Positions 46,731-57,780 of a stretch of 64,000 bases of DNA are shown here, one piece after another. A program made the translations under genes and the position numbers. The DNA comes from Adineta steineri (lineage: Eukaryota > Rotifera > Eurotatoria > Adinetida > Adinetidae). The number at the start of each line of letters is the position of its first letter. The stretch's first letter is position 1. Under the pieces are notes generated by a model that did not search any database, was not told the DNA's origin, and saw nothing but the letters and a program-made list of their open reading frames with translations. Where the stretch lies: NCBI GenBank assembly GCA_905250115.1, contig CAJNOI010000013.1, positions 731,788-795,787 on the forward strand, read 5' to 3'.

Positions 46731-49603
46731 ATGAATTCCTTAATCATCTTTTATTTTTTCCTATTATTCATTCCAATCACTGTTACATTTGATTATAATG
46801 ATGATGAAGAAAATGATAATAATATTGAAAAACAAATGGCATCTCATGTGGGTTAGTATAAAATCACATTTTCTTTATTTTAAGTTGTCTAAGCATTGTT
46901 TCTTATCATATTTGTATTGTCGAATGGAATGGTCTTTATCATTAGAAAAGCTTTCATCATCTTTCGATCATTATTGATAACATACATATACAAGAAATGA
47001 TATTCTTACTATATGTTGCGTCATTTGACTACTGAACTCACACTATGCTTATTCTCATTTGTCATTTTGACACTGCTTATAGAGATTAGTTTTTCGAATT
47101 TGATTGTGTCAGTTGTAAGATGATCTATATTGTTTCCTGTCAATGTTGTTTATGTTCTCTAAGCATACAAGGCTAAAATAATAATAATAATCCATTGTCT
47201 TTGGCATAATAAGCGGTTGCTTTGATCTTTTATTAATAGTAATGTTGGTCGAACTAGCAATAAGGTCTGTGTGTATATAAAAAAAAAAAAGAATAACAAA
47301 AGACCATGATTTGTCAATGAGCATATGTTACATGGCTGTATATTGACAAAAGAAAAAAATAAATGATAAATACAGTTATGAAAATAAGGAAGTAAACTTC
47401 AAGGCATCTACTCTAGAGATCTGCGTGACAAAATTTTTTATGTCTCGCTCCCGTTTGTCCCGCTACTCGCATTTAACCATCATAACCGGAAAAAAATCAA
47501 TCAACAGCTGTAGATAGATTTCTCATTATTTCCTTTTTTTCCTATTATTTGTTAAAATAGTAATATATTTTTTGGAAATAAAAGAATTAAAGTGTACCAT
47601 ACATTTTTATATAGATGCAAAAAAAATTCGAGACAATCACGATTGTCCCACAGATCTCTAATCTACTGTAATATTTTAATGTAAAATAACAGGAGTAGTA
47701 GTTATCAAATTGTAGAATTCGATAAACATAATTTTGAATTGTTATATTGCAAAAGAGAAATAAAGTCTCGAATACTGCTGTTCTCTTTCTCGTAGAGAAG
47801 AGTCCAGCAGAAATAAATTGTTTGCTTGATTGATTGTGTGTCCACAGGGTCAGAAGAACATCGAAAACCAACTTTTAGGAAAAGATATTTCTAGAGGTAA
47901 CTCGATGCGGGGAGTTCGAATCTGAAGTTTATTGGGTGACCATGATGAGGTGGATGGGTGACGATAACTGAAAGGTCAAAAAAAACATCGAAAATCAATT
48001 TTTCACGGTTTTCATTTGTTCTTCCAGTAAATGTAACGGAAATGCATTTCATCGAGAAAGAGCTAAGCGAGTCCTCGGATGAGCGTTACTTGTTCTTTAA
48101 TATACTCCCAACATGTATGTTGTTTTTATCTTCGACTGATATTCATATTTTAATATTCAGTTAGATTATTGAATAGAGAGTATAGCTCATAGAAGTTCAA
48201 GCCGGCGTCGCCGCTAAGACTCAAAAATTGATTCTACTAATCTATCGATTTTTTTAGTTCAATCAAATTCACAATATGTTCATCATTTAAATTCATCTAT
48301 ATTTGATTTTTTATCTTCATCAAATATTTCCTTAACTTCAATGATTTATAATGATCAAACAATTAATCTTCATAATTTTGGTATAACTAATATTGAATCA
48401 GATACATTTATTCATAATCATAGATTAATTCAAACAATAATTCTTTCATCAAATTCACTTTCTTATCTTCCAAATCATCTTTTTAAACCATTTAGTAAAA
48501 CTTTACTTAATCTTAATTTACAAAATAATCAATTTTTATCTCTAACAAATAATTATTTTTTACGTCATCTTGAACAATTACGTACACTTGATTTAAGTAA
48601 AAATTCTATCAAAGAAATTTATATACAAGATTTTCTTGGTCTGAAACATTTAGATACATTAATATTACGTGATAATAAAATAACTTATTTATCATATGCT
48701 ACGTTTACTTATTGTCAAAAAATAACAACACTTGATTTATCAGATAATAAAATATCTATGATGGATTTCAATGCATTTTATTTATTAAAAAACTTAAAGA
48801 TTCTTTTATTAAATAATAATCCATTAGGACAACGTTCAATGACAAATTCTTTAATGAAACCATTAAAAAATCTTCAATATCTTGATCTTGAAAATACTCA
48901 ATTAGAAAATCTACCTCCATTTCTATTTCAAACAAATCATCGATTACAATCAATTAAATTACGACGAAATAATTTTCAAACAATATTTAATAAATCTTCA
49001 AATTATAGTTTAAAACGTACGTTTTGTGGTGCTCGTTCTTTAGTTGAAATTGATCTTGTTAGTACAAATATTCGTTCACTTGATGTTTGTACATATTATC
49101 GAATTTCATCATTACGTCGTCTTTATTTAATGAATAATCCACTTCATTGTACATGTGATTTATTTTATTTAAAATATGGAGATATTTATCGTCTTTTATC
49201 AAATAATAAAAATGAAATTGATAATGAACAATATGCTAATATTGATATATATCTTAATCGTTGGGTATCAAAACTTGAACTTCGTCGACATTTAGAAAAA
49301 GCACATGAACGTGGTGATTTTTATCGTTTTCCAATTGAACTATCATCATTTGCTCGATGTGCGACACCAAAAAAATGGCATAAATATGAAATAAATAATA
49401 TAACAGGAATATATAAACAATGTCGACATCGATGGTTAGCTATTGAACATGACTGTCAAAATTATTGTCAAGTACAAAATCATAAGGAAATATCGTTAAC
49501 AACCATTCGTTCGATTTCATCCAGATTTATTCATTGTGATTATTCATCTTATTCGATCATTAATTTTTCTTTATTGTTAATTTGGTTTTTCTATCACCGG
49601 TGA
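46731..49603 (+). CDS. Secreted or GPI-anchored leucine-rich-repeat protein
   Basis: Two exons: 46731-46851 and 48258-49603, giving 488 residues. Exon 1 encodes a signal peptide (MNSLIIFYFFLLFIPITVTF) and an acidic Asp/Asn/Glu stretch, and joins exon 2 in phase 1. Exon 2 carries about eight LRRs of the LxxLxLxxNxL type (for example LRTLDLSKNSIKEI, LDTLILRDNKITYL, ITTLDLSDNKISMM). They are closed by an LRRCT-like cysteine cap starting at NNPLHCTCDLFYLKY. The C terminus ends in a hydrophobic run (YSIINFSLLLIWFFYHR), compatible with GPI attachment or a terminal membrane anchor. It is an extracellular protein, perhaps for adhesion or guidance; the partner is unknown. The intron is 1.4 kb, very long for this window, and holds a hAT-type MITE and a dispersed repeat. 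Exon 1 assignment is by frame and signal peptide. AATAAA at 49619-49624 follows the stop closely. Confidence 0.75.
47414..47660. mobile_element. hAT-type MITE in LRR gene intron
   Basis: A 247-bp element with inverted ends TAGAGATCTGCGTGACAA at the left and the complement of TAGAGATCTGTGGGACAA at the right, 16 of 18 matching. The flanks are ATCTACTC (47406-47413) and ATCTACTG (47661-47668), an 8-bp target duplication with one difference. A TGTCTCGC / GTTTGTCCCGC subterminal repeat is visible. The TIR resembles common hAT ends; there is no transposase. Confidence 0.8.
47775..48108. repeat. Dispersed repeat, copy A (with internal duplication)
   Basis: This copy matches the segment at about 63205-63415. 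Shared blocks include TCTCTTTCTCG, GAGAAGAGTCCAG, ACATCGAAAA and GCTAAGCGAGTCCTCGGA. In this copy a block beginning GGTCA (47848 and 47974) is repeated with a 126-nt offset. The family is unrecognised. Confidence 0.65.
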
Positions 49604-51920
49604 TAGTTTTTGTGCTTTAATAAATAATATGTTACAGTTTAGATAGAGTGTCGTTCAATTATCGAATATTTGCTAAAAAAAGATCTTTTTTTTAGAATTT
49701 TGTATTGAATTCGATATGATGTCATTTATTGAACTAAGAGTAGAAAGTAATTGAAGGTTTATCAATTCTATCGAACGGTGGTGAATATCGTTAAAAATTA
49801 GTTCCGTTCTTAGGAACTGTATAATAGTTCTTTTGACAGGAACTGAACTATCCTACCCCTAGTCAGTGGTCATCTATCTTGTGTTTTGGTATTAATATAA
49901 TGAAAAATGCTTCAAAATGATCATTACGAAGTGTGTGTGTGTGTGTGTGTGTGAGTATGAGTATCTGTGAGGATGGGCGTATGCGGGTGTAGGTTTGTAT
50001 CCCTGATCTGCACCCACCCACACCCACACCCACACCCACGCCCAAAGAAATACATCTATACTGTAGTACGACAAAAAAAGGCATGACGAGAATAAATCTG
50101 ATATATATTTATTGATTAATCCATATAAATTATTTTTATTTAATCATATGAAAACTGTGTAATATAAATTAATAAACATATATGTGAAGTTATTTTAGTT
50201 GATGTTTGTATATAAAATAATGTTTATTTTTTTTATCTCATATTCATATGGATTGACATGTGATAATGTAGGTAAATAAAACGAACAAACAACGAATATA
50301 TATATACATGTACATGTACATTAACATCAATAGACAGTCTTATTTGTATTAACAGAATAAGAAAAAGTAATCGATAACAATCGTTTAAATAGATGTGAGT
50401 ATCTTCGAGTATAAATAGATGAAGCGTAGAAATATTTCATTTGAAAACTTTTCAAATATATTATTAAAACAATTTTTATCTTTAGAAAACAACTTTTTTT
50501 AAATTTTTTAATAAATTAATATGATTTATTCTATTTAGATAATTATCGAAATTCTTTAAAATAAAAACATCAATTATTATTGAATTAGAATCAAAAAATT
50601 GCAATTAAACAAAAAACTATTTCAAAGAATACAGGTAAAATATTTTATTTTTTAAATAAGGTTTATTTTTTAATTTAAAATATTTAAAAATTAATTTTTT
50701 AATTCTAAAATCAGGCGTGACTGTATCTATCTCAATGAATAAAATATGTAAATAAACATATTAAATATACATTTAATAGGATAAAGAGTTGATTTATTTT
50801 TATCCCAATTAAGGTCACATTGTCCTTTAGTTTTTTCACTAGATTTTTTATTTGGTTTATTCAAAAACTGTTAACATTTTATGAATTCATTTTGATGTTA
50901 TCATCAAATAAAAAGTATTCTTAAATTTCAAATATAAATTAATTAATAAACAAAGAATTTTTATCGAATTTTACGTAAGATTCTATTTCAGTTTATCAAA
51001 GTATAAAATTATTTTCGTTTGTATTTATTAATTTGCATTATAATATTTTATCATATAAAGCATACTTTTAATTATTTATTATTAAGATTAATAGTATATT
51101 AATCGTTTCACGTTCAGATTTTCTTTTCGAAAAATCAAACTTTGTAAAAATCATATTTGCATACAATACTTTTTTCTTTCTTAGAAAAAAAAGTTGATCT
51201 TTGTAGAATAGTTTTTCTGTATAGATAAAATTTCTATGAATAAAAATGTCAAATAAATAAGAGTAAACGTTTTCTAAGTGCAAAAAATATCGTATTGACG
51301 TTTTATTTTCGATAGATATATGCGAACGCATTCATGCATATCAAAAAGACAAACAGTTAGGATAAAAGAATTTTCAAAAATCAAATCTAATTACATATAT
51401 ATCATTGTTATATCTTGAGTAAATATTTTTAATAAAAATGATTGCTTCTGTTTTATTTAAATATTATCAACATAATTAAGTAATTTTTTAGTTTGTATGA
51501 CAAATATTAATCAAACGTTAGAAATATGGAAAACAGTAGACTCGACGACGTAAATGACTCATTTTCTTTTTTTCGTTCTGTCACTTTATTATATTGTACA
51601 TACTGTATGAATATTTTCACCTATATGTATAATATCCTCATATGACAGAATTAGAAAAAAAAATATCTACAGTTTTAATGAATGAATAATCGATATTTTT
51701 ATCATGTTTGAGTGATTTTTTTGCTGAGACATCTGTACACAATCAAAATAAGAGAACGAAAATAATGAATTATCTGATGAATATTTTTAATATTGATATA
51801 AAAAATCAAATTCGATGTTGAGAAATAGAAATTCTATAAAAGATAGAAAGGGTTTGAAATGATTCTAAAGTGAAATAGATTAATAATGAATATATTATTT
51901 TTTAAATAATTAGGTTAAAA
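49604..51920. other. Intergenic region with telomere-like hexamers
   Basis: A spacer of about 2.3 kb, very AT-rich beyond 50100. The only structured part is the GT / CCCACA tract at 49931-50043. No exon recognised. Confidence 0.5.
49931..50043. repeat. GT microsatellite next to CCCACA (TGTGGG) telomere-like repeats
   Basis: A (GT)n run at 49931-49953 is followed by G-rich sequence (GGGCGTATGCGGGTGT). A C-rich tract at 50011-50043 then contains about four CCCACA units. Bdelloid telomeres are reported to consist of TGTGGG, so this is an interstitial telomere-like tract. The G-rich and C-rich halves are partly complementary. Confidence 0.75.
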
Positions 51921-53117
51921 ATGTCATCAACATCAATGTATGTTCCAACATTTGAAATCAATCAAAATCAAATGGAAAATCTTATTCATTTTATATATGA
52001 GAAGGAACAAATATTAAAAGAATATGGTGCAATTAAAATTACATTAAACCAAAACTGTAAATTAGCTTTAAAAAAACGAAAAAAGATACCTTCAAGTTGT
52101 GAAATAAATAAACAAATTGTAAAGATGACCGAAAATAATCTTATCTATTCCGTAAAAACAGTCGATCAAATAAATGAACATGATATAAAACAAAATTATT
52201 TAATAAAAAATGAAAATGATTTTTGGTCATCATTATCTTCTTTGAAGTCTAATAATGAACAAAGACAATTAAATATATCATTTTCACCAAATAATAGTTT
52301 CTTTCTTCAAAAAACATCTCGCCAATATTTTGATATTCATCGTTTACCTAGAGAATCAATTTTGAAAATAGCTGGAAAAGATGTTTTAAATAAATTTGTT
52401 CCATGTATTAAAAGAGCTCATGGATCTTCTTCGATTTTTCCATTAACTTCTGCTGATCAACATTTATTTTCAATCGATTATCATCATGAAGGTGGAAATC
52501 ACCATTGGTATGTTATACCTAATTCACAACGAGATTTTTTTAAAAAGATTCTTGATAAACAAAATTTATCTATTGGATGTCTTGACCATGGGCAAATACT
52601 TGTTGATCCTTTGCTATTAGATAAAAATCAAATTCGTTATCATAAAATAATTCAACATTCAAATGAATTTGTTGTTTTATCATCTGGAACTCTTGCACAA
52701 TCTTTTACGGAAGATTCGAGTTGGTCTGAATTTATTAATTTTGCTTTACCGAGTTGGATACAAGATAGTCATGCATATAATTCACGTTCATTATGTCAAT
52801 GTCAAATTTCAGATCAATCTTATTTATCAAAATTAATTGATTTGAATTTATATCCAAGTGTTCTTGTACAAAAATATATAAATTCATCAGAAAATTCTAT
52901 AAATAGTGGTACATCAATATTATTAAGAGGTTTAACATTGATAGATTTCTAAATTATTTTTTAATTTTATTTTAGATGAAACTGATGTAGATATATTTAC
53001 AATGCCAACAGCAAACAACAGTTCAACTAATTCCATAAATGGTATTTCATTTTTAAAATAATTGAAAGATTAAACTAATATTAATATATAGATAGGAGAA
53101 ATAAGAAAATTATTTAA
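51921..53117 (+). CDS. JmjN/JmjC-domain protein lacking iron ligands (KDM4/JARID-like)
   Basis: Three exons: 51921-52929, 52976-53041 and 53092-53117, encoding 366 residues. A JmjN-like segment occupies about residues 8-50 (VPTFEINQNQMENLIHFIY, then GAIKI). The JmjC core runs from about 130 to 290 and is recognised by DQHLFSIDYHHEGGNHHWYV, then QIRYHKIIQHSNEFVVLSSG and EFINFALPSWI. Active family members bind Fe(II) through an HxD/E pair plus a distal His, and 2-oxoglutarate through a Lys. Here the HTE positions read T176-S-A178, the distal His position is Leu/Ala (258-259), and the Lys is replaced in HHWYVIP. The protein is therefore probably not a demethylase and may act as a binding or scaffold factor in chromatin. 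A CQC pair near residue 290 may bind zinc. There are no C-terminal PHD or Tudor domains. Confidence 0.72.
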
Positions 53118-54173
53118 AATGACCTCAGTATTATACAAAAATTGATTTAACAGTTAGAGGGAAATTATTTTGAGAAATCTATGTGTAGAATAAGAGTCTC
53201 ATCTTTTCACTTATGTTTATAATAAATTCCGTTTTGACATATATTTTTCATTTAATACACAAGATTTTCTATAAAAATATTTTTAATTACATTAATTTTT
53301 TAAATAGATCAATATTAGTACATAATAAACGAAAACTTTAAAAATTTGTCATTAGACAACTTATATACAGCAGATGGCTCATAGGTAACGAGAACAGTAT
53401 TTTTTTTATTTCTATCTTATAGATCGTCCACTAATTCTCATATTTATACTACATACGTTAGGTAATATAAGCCAAAGATGTAGCATATAAATAATATTAA
53501 GATGTAGTATAATTTGTTGAAAAGCTTACAACTGTATCTTAACTGTTCTTATGTAAATATAAGAGAAAATCAATGTTCTTTCGAGTTCCATCAGATTTTC
53601 ATATTTTTATTTCTTTATTTCAATCTATAAAATCAATTCGATTTCGCTAAATTTAGTATTTATTTAACCTAAAAGAAATCAAATCAATTAAACTGAATTC
53701 ATTTCACACACCGAGATAAAGAGATAAAAATATGAAAATCCAATGAAACTCGAAAAAACATCGATTTTCTCTTATATTTACATAAGACCAGTTAAGATAT
53801 ATCTGTACGCTTTTCAGCAAATTACTGCACCATAATATTGGTCATATGCTCCATCTTTGACTTATATCATCCAGTATATATATATATATATATATTAGAG
53901 GAAAAAGAAATAGAAAATTTCGAAGTAAAAATGTTTGCAATTGAAATAATAAATAAATAGGGACCAAGAAATCTGCATCTATTCAGATGGTTTATTTGAA
54001 AATCCAAATTTTTTTTGAAAGTTTTAATTTTACGCATAAATTAGCTCTTTTCAGCCGAACTTTCATTTGGGATATTGAGAAAGTAGAAATCTTTTATATA
54101 ATATAGCAGTTTATAGATATATCATAAGTTTACTACGTTTTTCTTCTGTTCTATATTACTATAATTGAATAAG
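53118..54173. other. Intergenic region containing a long inverted repeat
   Basis: AT-rich, apart from the hairpin repeat at 53465-53867. A TA microsatellite follows it at 53876-53894. No exon seen. Confidence 0.5.
53465..53867. repeat. Long inverted repeat (about 155-bp arms)
   Basis: Left arm 53465-53620 and right arm 53712-53867 are imperfect inverted copies. Long shared blocks include CTTATGTAAATATAAGAGAA and GATTTTCATATTTTTAT. A weaker match continues about 25 bp inward. Arms are roughly 85 percent identical by eye. A transcript would fold into a long hairpin. This is probably a fold-back or MITE-type element; no target duplication was identified. Confidence 0.8.
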
Positions 54174-57100
54174 ATGATTCTTTCTACTAATTTAGAAAAA
54201 ACTATGGAATCGACAAACGTGAATGTCAGTTTACCACAACATGAAATTCTCTCAAATTATAAATCACCAGCAAGTACATTGATAACACCGTCTGCTAGTA
54301 GTTATGCATCTGAAGATGATCAAGAAAAGTTTAACGATAACAATGATCAAGTTCAATATGAATTATTAGAGTAAGTAAAATACGTGAAAAATTCACTTTT
54401 CTACGCATGAACATACATAACAAATCAAAAAAATATTTATTTTGTTTTAAATATTTTTTGCGTGGATCATTACTGAAACTTGTTATTCTATATATATCGA
54501 TGCAAGTCTTAAGAAATAGTTTTAGTTTGTTCTTATGAAGACAACTTTATTACGAAAATCAATTAAAAAATAACTGAGAATTTCTGTACAATGTAGGAAA
54601 ACGTATATCTCTGAAATCTATATATGATCTTATAAAGTTTATAAAAGATCCATCAGCGTATCATAGAGTTTATCGTGAACAATATTTATAACGTTATCTT
54701 CACTCGCATATTAATAGATTAAGTAATTTCGGCAGAAGGTATTGAGAAAAATAAATAGAATTCGAATTATTTTGAAAATCATTTACTTTTTTAAATTGCT
54801 TTATACTCAACATTTTTTGTTCATATTTATCTTATTGATCTAAAAATAATTTTTAAAGATATTTTTTGGTAATTTGTGTTGAATATTTTAATTTCTCGTT
54901 CAAATTTCATTAGCCACATTAAAAATGTTAGAAGAAATGGAATTTTTGAAGACTCTTAAGGTATGGCAGGATGCGGAATAAAGGTGTGGGAATCGTTCTT
55001 TCAAATCGTAAAAAATATAAATTTTCTCCTTTAAGATAGGATGTGTATTGGTACGATTACGAACTAAAGAGAGAATCTGAAATTTGATTATATGATATAT
55101 TGTCAAGTACTATTATATGTGTTTAACTCTCTTCTTGAACCTTACATAATCTCATGTTTTGTCGCTTAAAAAATGCGCTGAAACTGATACTAAACTAGAT
55201 TAATGTGACAAAAATTGTTTCAAAATTCTCTGCAAAATATCAGTTTCAATGGAATATATAGTTGTAGAGTAAAATATATCAAACAACACTATAGATTTGT
55301 TGAGATCATTTCTTTGTTGTTTTATACAAGAAAATTAGGATATAGACCGAAGGTTCATCGTTTAATTAAAAAAAGTTAGATAAAAAAACTTTTGATCTAT
55401 ACCTTCGTGTGAGTTTTTGGACTTCATAGGTTGTTCAAAATCTAACCACGTTTGTTTTTATGTTGTAATCGAAATGATATATTATCACACTTTTTTCGAC
55501 AATTTTGTTTTGAATAAGTTCGTAATCATTATACAATCATAGTCATTGAGCATAAGAGTAACATAATTATATATATCAATATTGATCTGTGAATATTTTC
55601 TTTATCACAATCATCTAATAATCTAGATAAAGTTGAATAATAGATTATATCGTATAGGTGCATTTACTAGATAATATTTTATAGATTAGCAACAGTAATT
55701 GTATTTTATTATTTTTAAATTTTTAGACAAGGTAGTGTTTGTAATGCATTCGATCAGAACACATCTGACATAGCCTTCGTCGACTCTATGTTGGACGAGT
55801 GTCTATCTAAATTAAATACAGACTCAAGTCAAATTTACCAAACTACTACTGCATCTACAAACATCTCTGATGATTTTCTCTCTTACGAAGAATTAATGGA
55901 TATATTACCTTTCACTGAAGATTGTGGTGAATCAACACGCAGTCCATTTCATGAATGTGTCAGTAGGGTAAGTTTTAGTCATAAAAAAGAAGGTATTAAT
56001 CGAGCTCATTTTTTTGATGAAAAGAAATACGACGCGACTATCTTACACATAGTTATAAAGCAAGAGAAGAGGTAAAACATAATAGCTATGTTCCTCGCTT
56101 TTTTTTGTGCTGTTACCTTGCTCAGGAAGTACAACAAAAAATGTATTGAATAGTATTAATTCAATTCTTGCAAACCGAGATTGTTCATCAAAACATAATT
56201 CAATGCTTCGATTGAAGCTATCTAATTAATTAATAGAACTAAAAATTGATCAATCATCATTGATCTTTTAACCTATCAAAATAGTATTTCGAAAATTTAT
56301 TAAAAATTTCTAGTTTTCTTTTTCTGTATATTCAATATTGTTTAAATTTAAAGTCTTACGCCTGTTTCAAAATATTTTTGTTCTTTCGACTGGAGGGAGG
56401 GTGATACGAAAAATACCGAAACGCATATGTCTGTTTATCATTCGAGTACTCAACAGAATGTTAAATAGTTTAGTAAATCTGCTTTTTTATTCTCAGATGG
56501 CACTGACATCGTTCTTTTAAAAAAGGGACAGTGAATCTAAAGGATGAGAGTTGCTTGTATTTAAATATTTCTGATAAATGTTATGATTTTCTCAAAAAAG
56601 CCCAGGACTCGAACAGTTACTTCTATTAACCTGAAGATTTATTTAGAGTAGTACATCAACATTTGCGAGCAATACACATACAGAAACTGTTAGTACGCAA
56701 ACCCATGTCAGAAGAAGTCAAATCTTTGATCCAGCAATACATGATTCTAGAATATTATTTGTTTCCGGATTAAAAAATGATGTGAATAAGAATAATATAC
56801 GCCGTCATTTTGTTGGTTGTTTAAATGTAACAGTAAAGCAATATCACACTACACCACGTTTTAAGTATGTCATTAACATTTTTTGTTTAATAATTAAAAG
56901 AGTTTTCGGTGTTTTAGATATGCTTTTATTACTCATCGTACAGCAAGAGAAGCTGAAGTCAACCTTCGACGGTCCATTGATTTGCATCTTCTTGGCCCTG
57001 CATGCCATATCGAATATGCTAATAAGCGTACAATGGGCACTAGTAGTCAGCAAAGTCTCGGCAAGAAGAAAATTCTAGTTCGCCAAATACCACCAAATGT

Positions 57101-57707
57101 TAGTGAGAATGATTTGCGTCAAATGTTTGGCAATTGTCATATCGAAAAGTATTATCCGGCAGCCATTATTTCTCATGAAGCAACAATGACAAAAACGAAA
57201 GATGTTGCTAATATTTCATCGGGGTAAGAAGAAAAAAAACTATATTTTAAAAAATACAACCATAAGTACTATCGAATCAGATGAGGTGCCAATACAAATA
57301 CACTAATTCCGAGAATGACGATAGTCGTTATTCACCGTTTTTATATTTTATCCACTAGTATCATAGAAAAATAACAGACAGAGAGTATATGAAAATATTT
57401 ATATTTTCTCAGTTACTTCCAAATAAGATTATTATCATCATTGTATGTCACGAAACAATTGCTGTTTATTAGAGATTTTTACGGCAATCGTTTTCATTAT
57501 TTTCGTGTTGTTATGTGTAACTCTTAATCACACTTCTGAATAGTTCTATTTCATTTAATATCTAATTAACTCGTGTATCACTTCATTTTTTATAGGTACG
57601 CCTATATTCGCTTCGATCACGAAGAACAAGTAACTTATACCATTGAACATGCCAATCAATACCAGATCAACGGTCAATCACTAATTGTTTCCTTATGTCG
57701 ACATTAA
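54174..57707 (+). CDS. RNA-binding protein with two RRM domains
   Basis: Five exons: 54174-54370, 55727-55967, 56647-56864, 56918-57223 and 57596-57707, giving 357 residues in frame. The N-terminal half is low-complexity and Ser/Thr/Asp-rich, without a known domain. RRM1 starts about residue 175 with RNP2-like ILFVSGL, and its RNP1 is YAFITH. RRM2 starts about residue 255 with KILVRQIPPNVSENDLRQMF and carries the RNP1-like YAYIRFDHEEQ. RRM pairs of this kind bind single-stranded RNA and act in splicing, stability or translation; the target is unknown. Introns 1, 2 and 4 (1356, 679 and 372 nt) are far longer than the window average. Codon usage in exons 2-5 is less AT-biased than in neighbouring genes. 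The start uses the ATG at 54174; a later one at 54204 is possible. The exon 2/3 junction is the least certain. AATAAA lies at 57775-57780. Confidence 0.75.
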
Positions 57708-57774
57708 CCGTGCTTATGTACAATGCTAAATGGACATTTTGCCAATTAATCATGCATTTTATGTTAAAATATGT

Positions 57775-57780
57775 AATAAA
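57775..57780 (+). promoter_or_regulatory. Polyadenylation signal of the RRM gene
   Basis: AATAAA 68 nt after the stop codon, followed by TATTATTGTTAT. Confidence 0.5.

Noticed and set aside
47587..47871. 94-codon minus-strand open frame resembling one at 63137-63337
   Set aside because: The similarity arises because both cross copies of the same dispersed repeat; frames are not preserved along the repeat, so no shared protein is supported.
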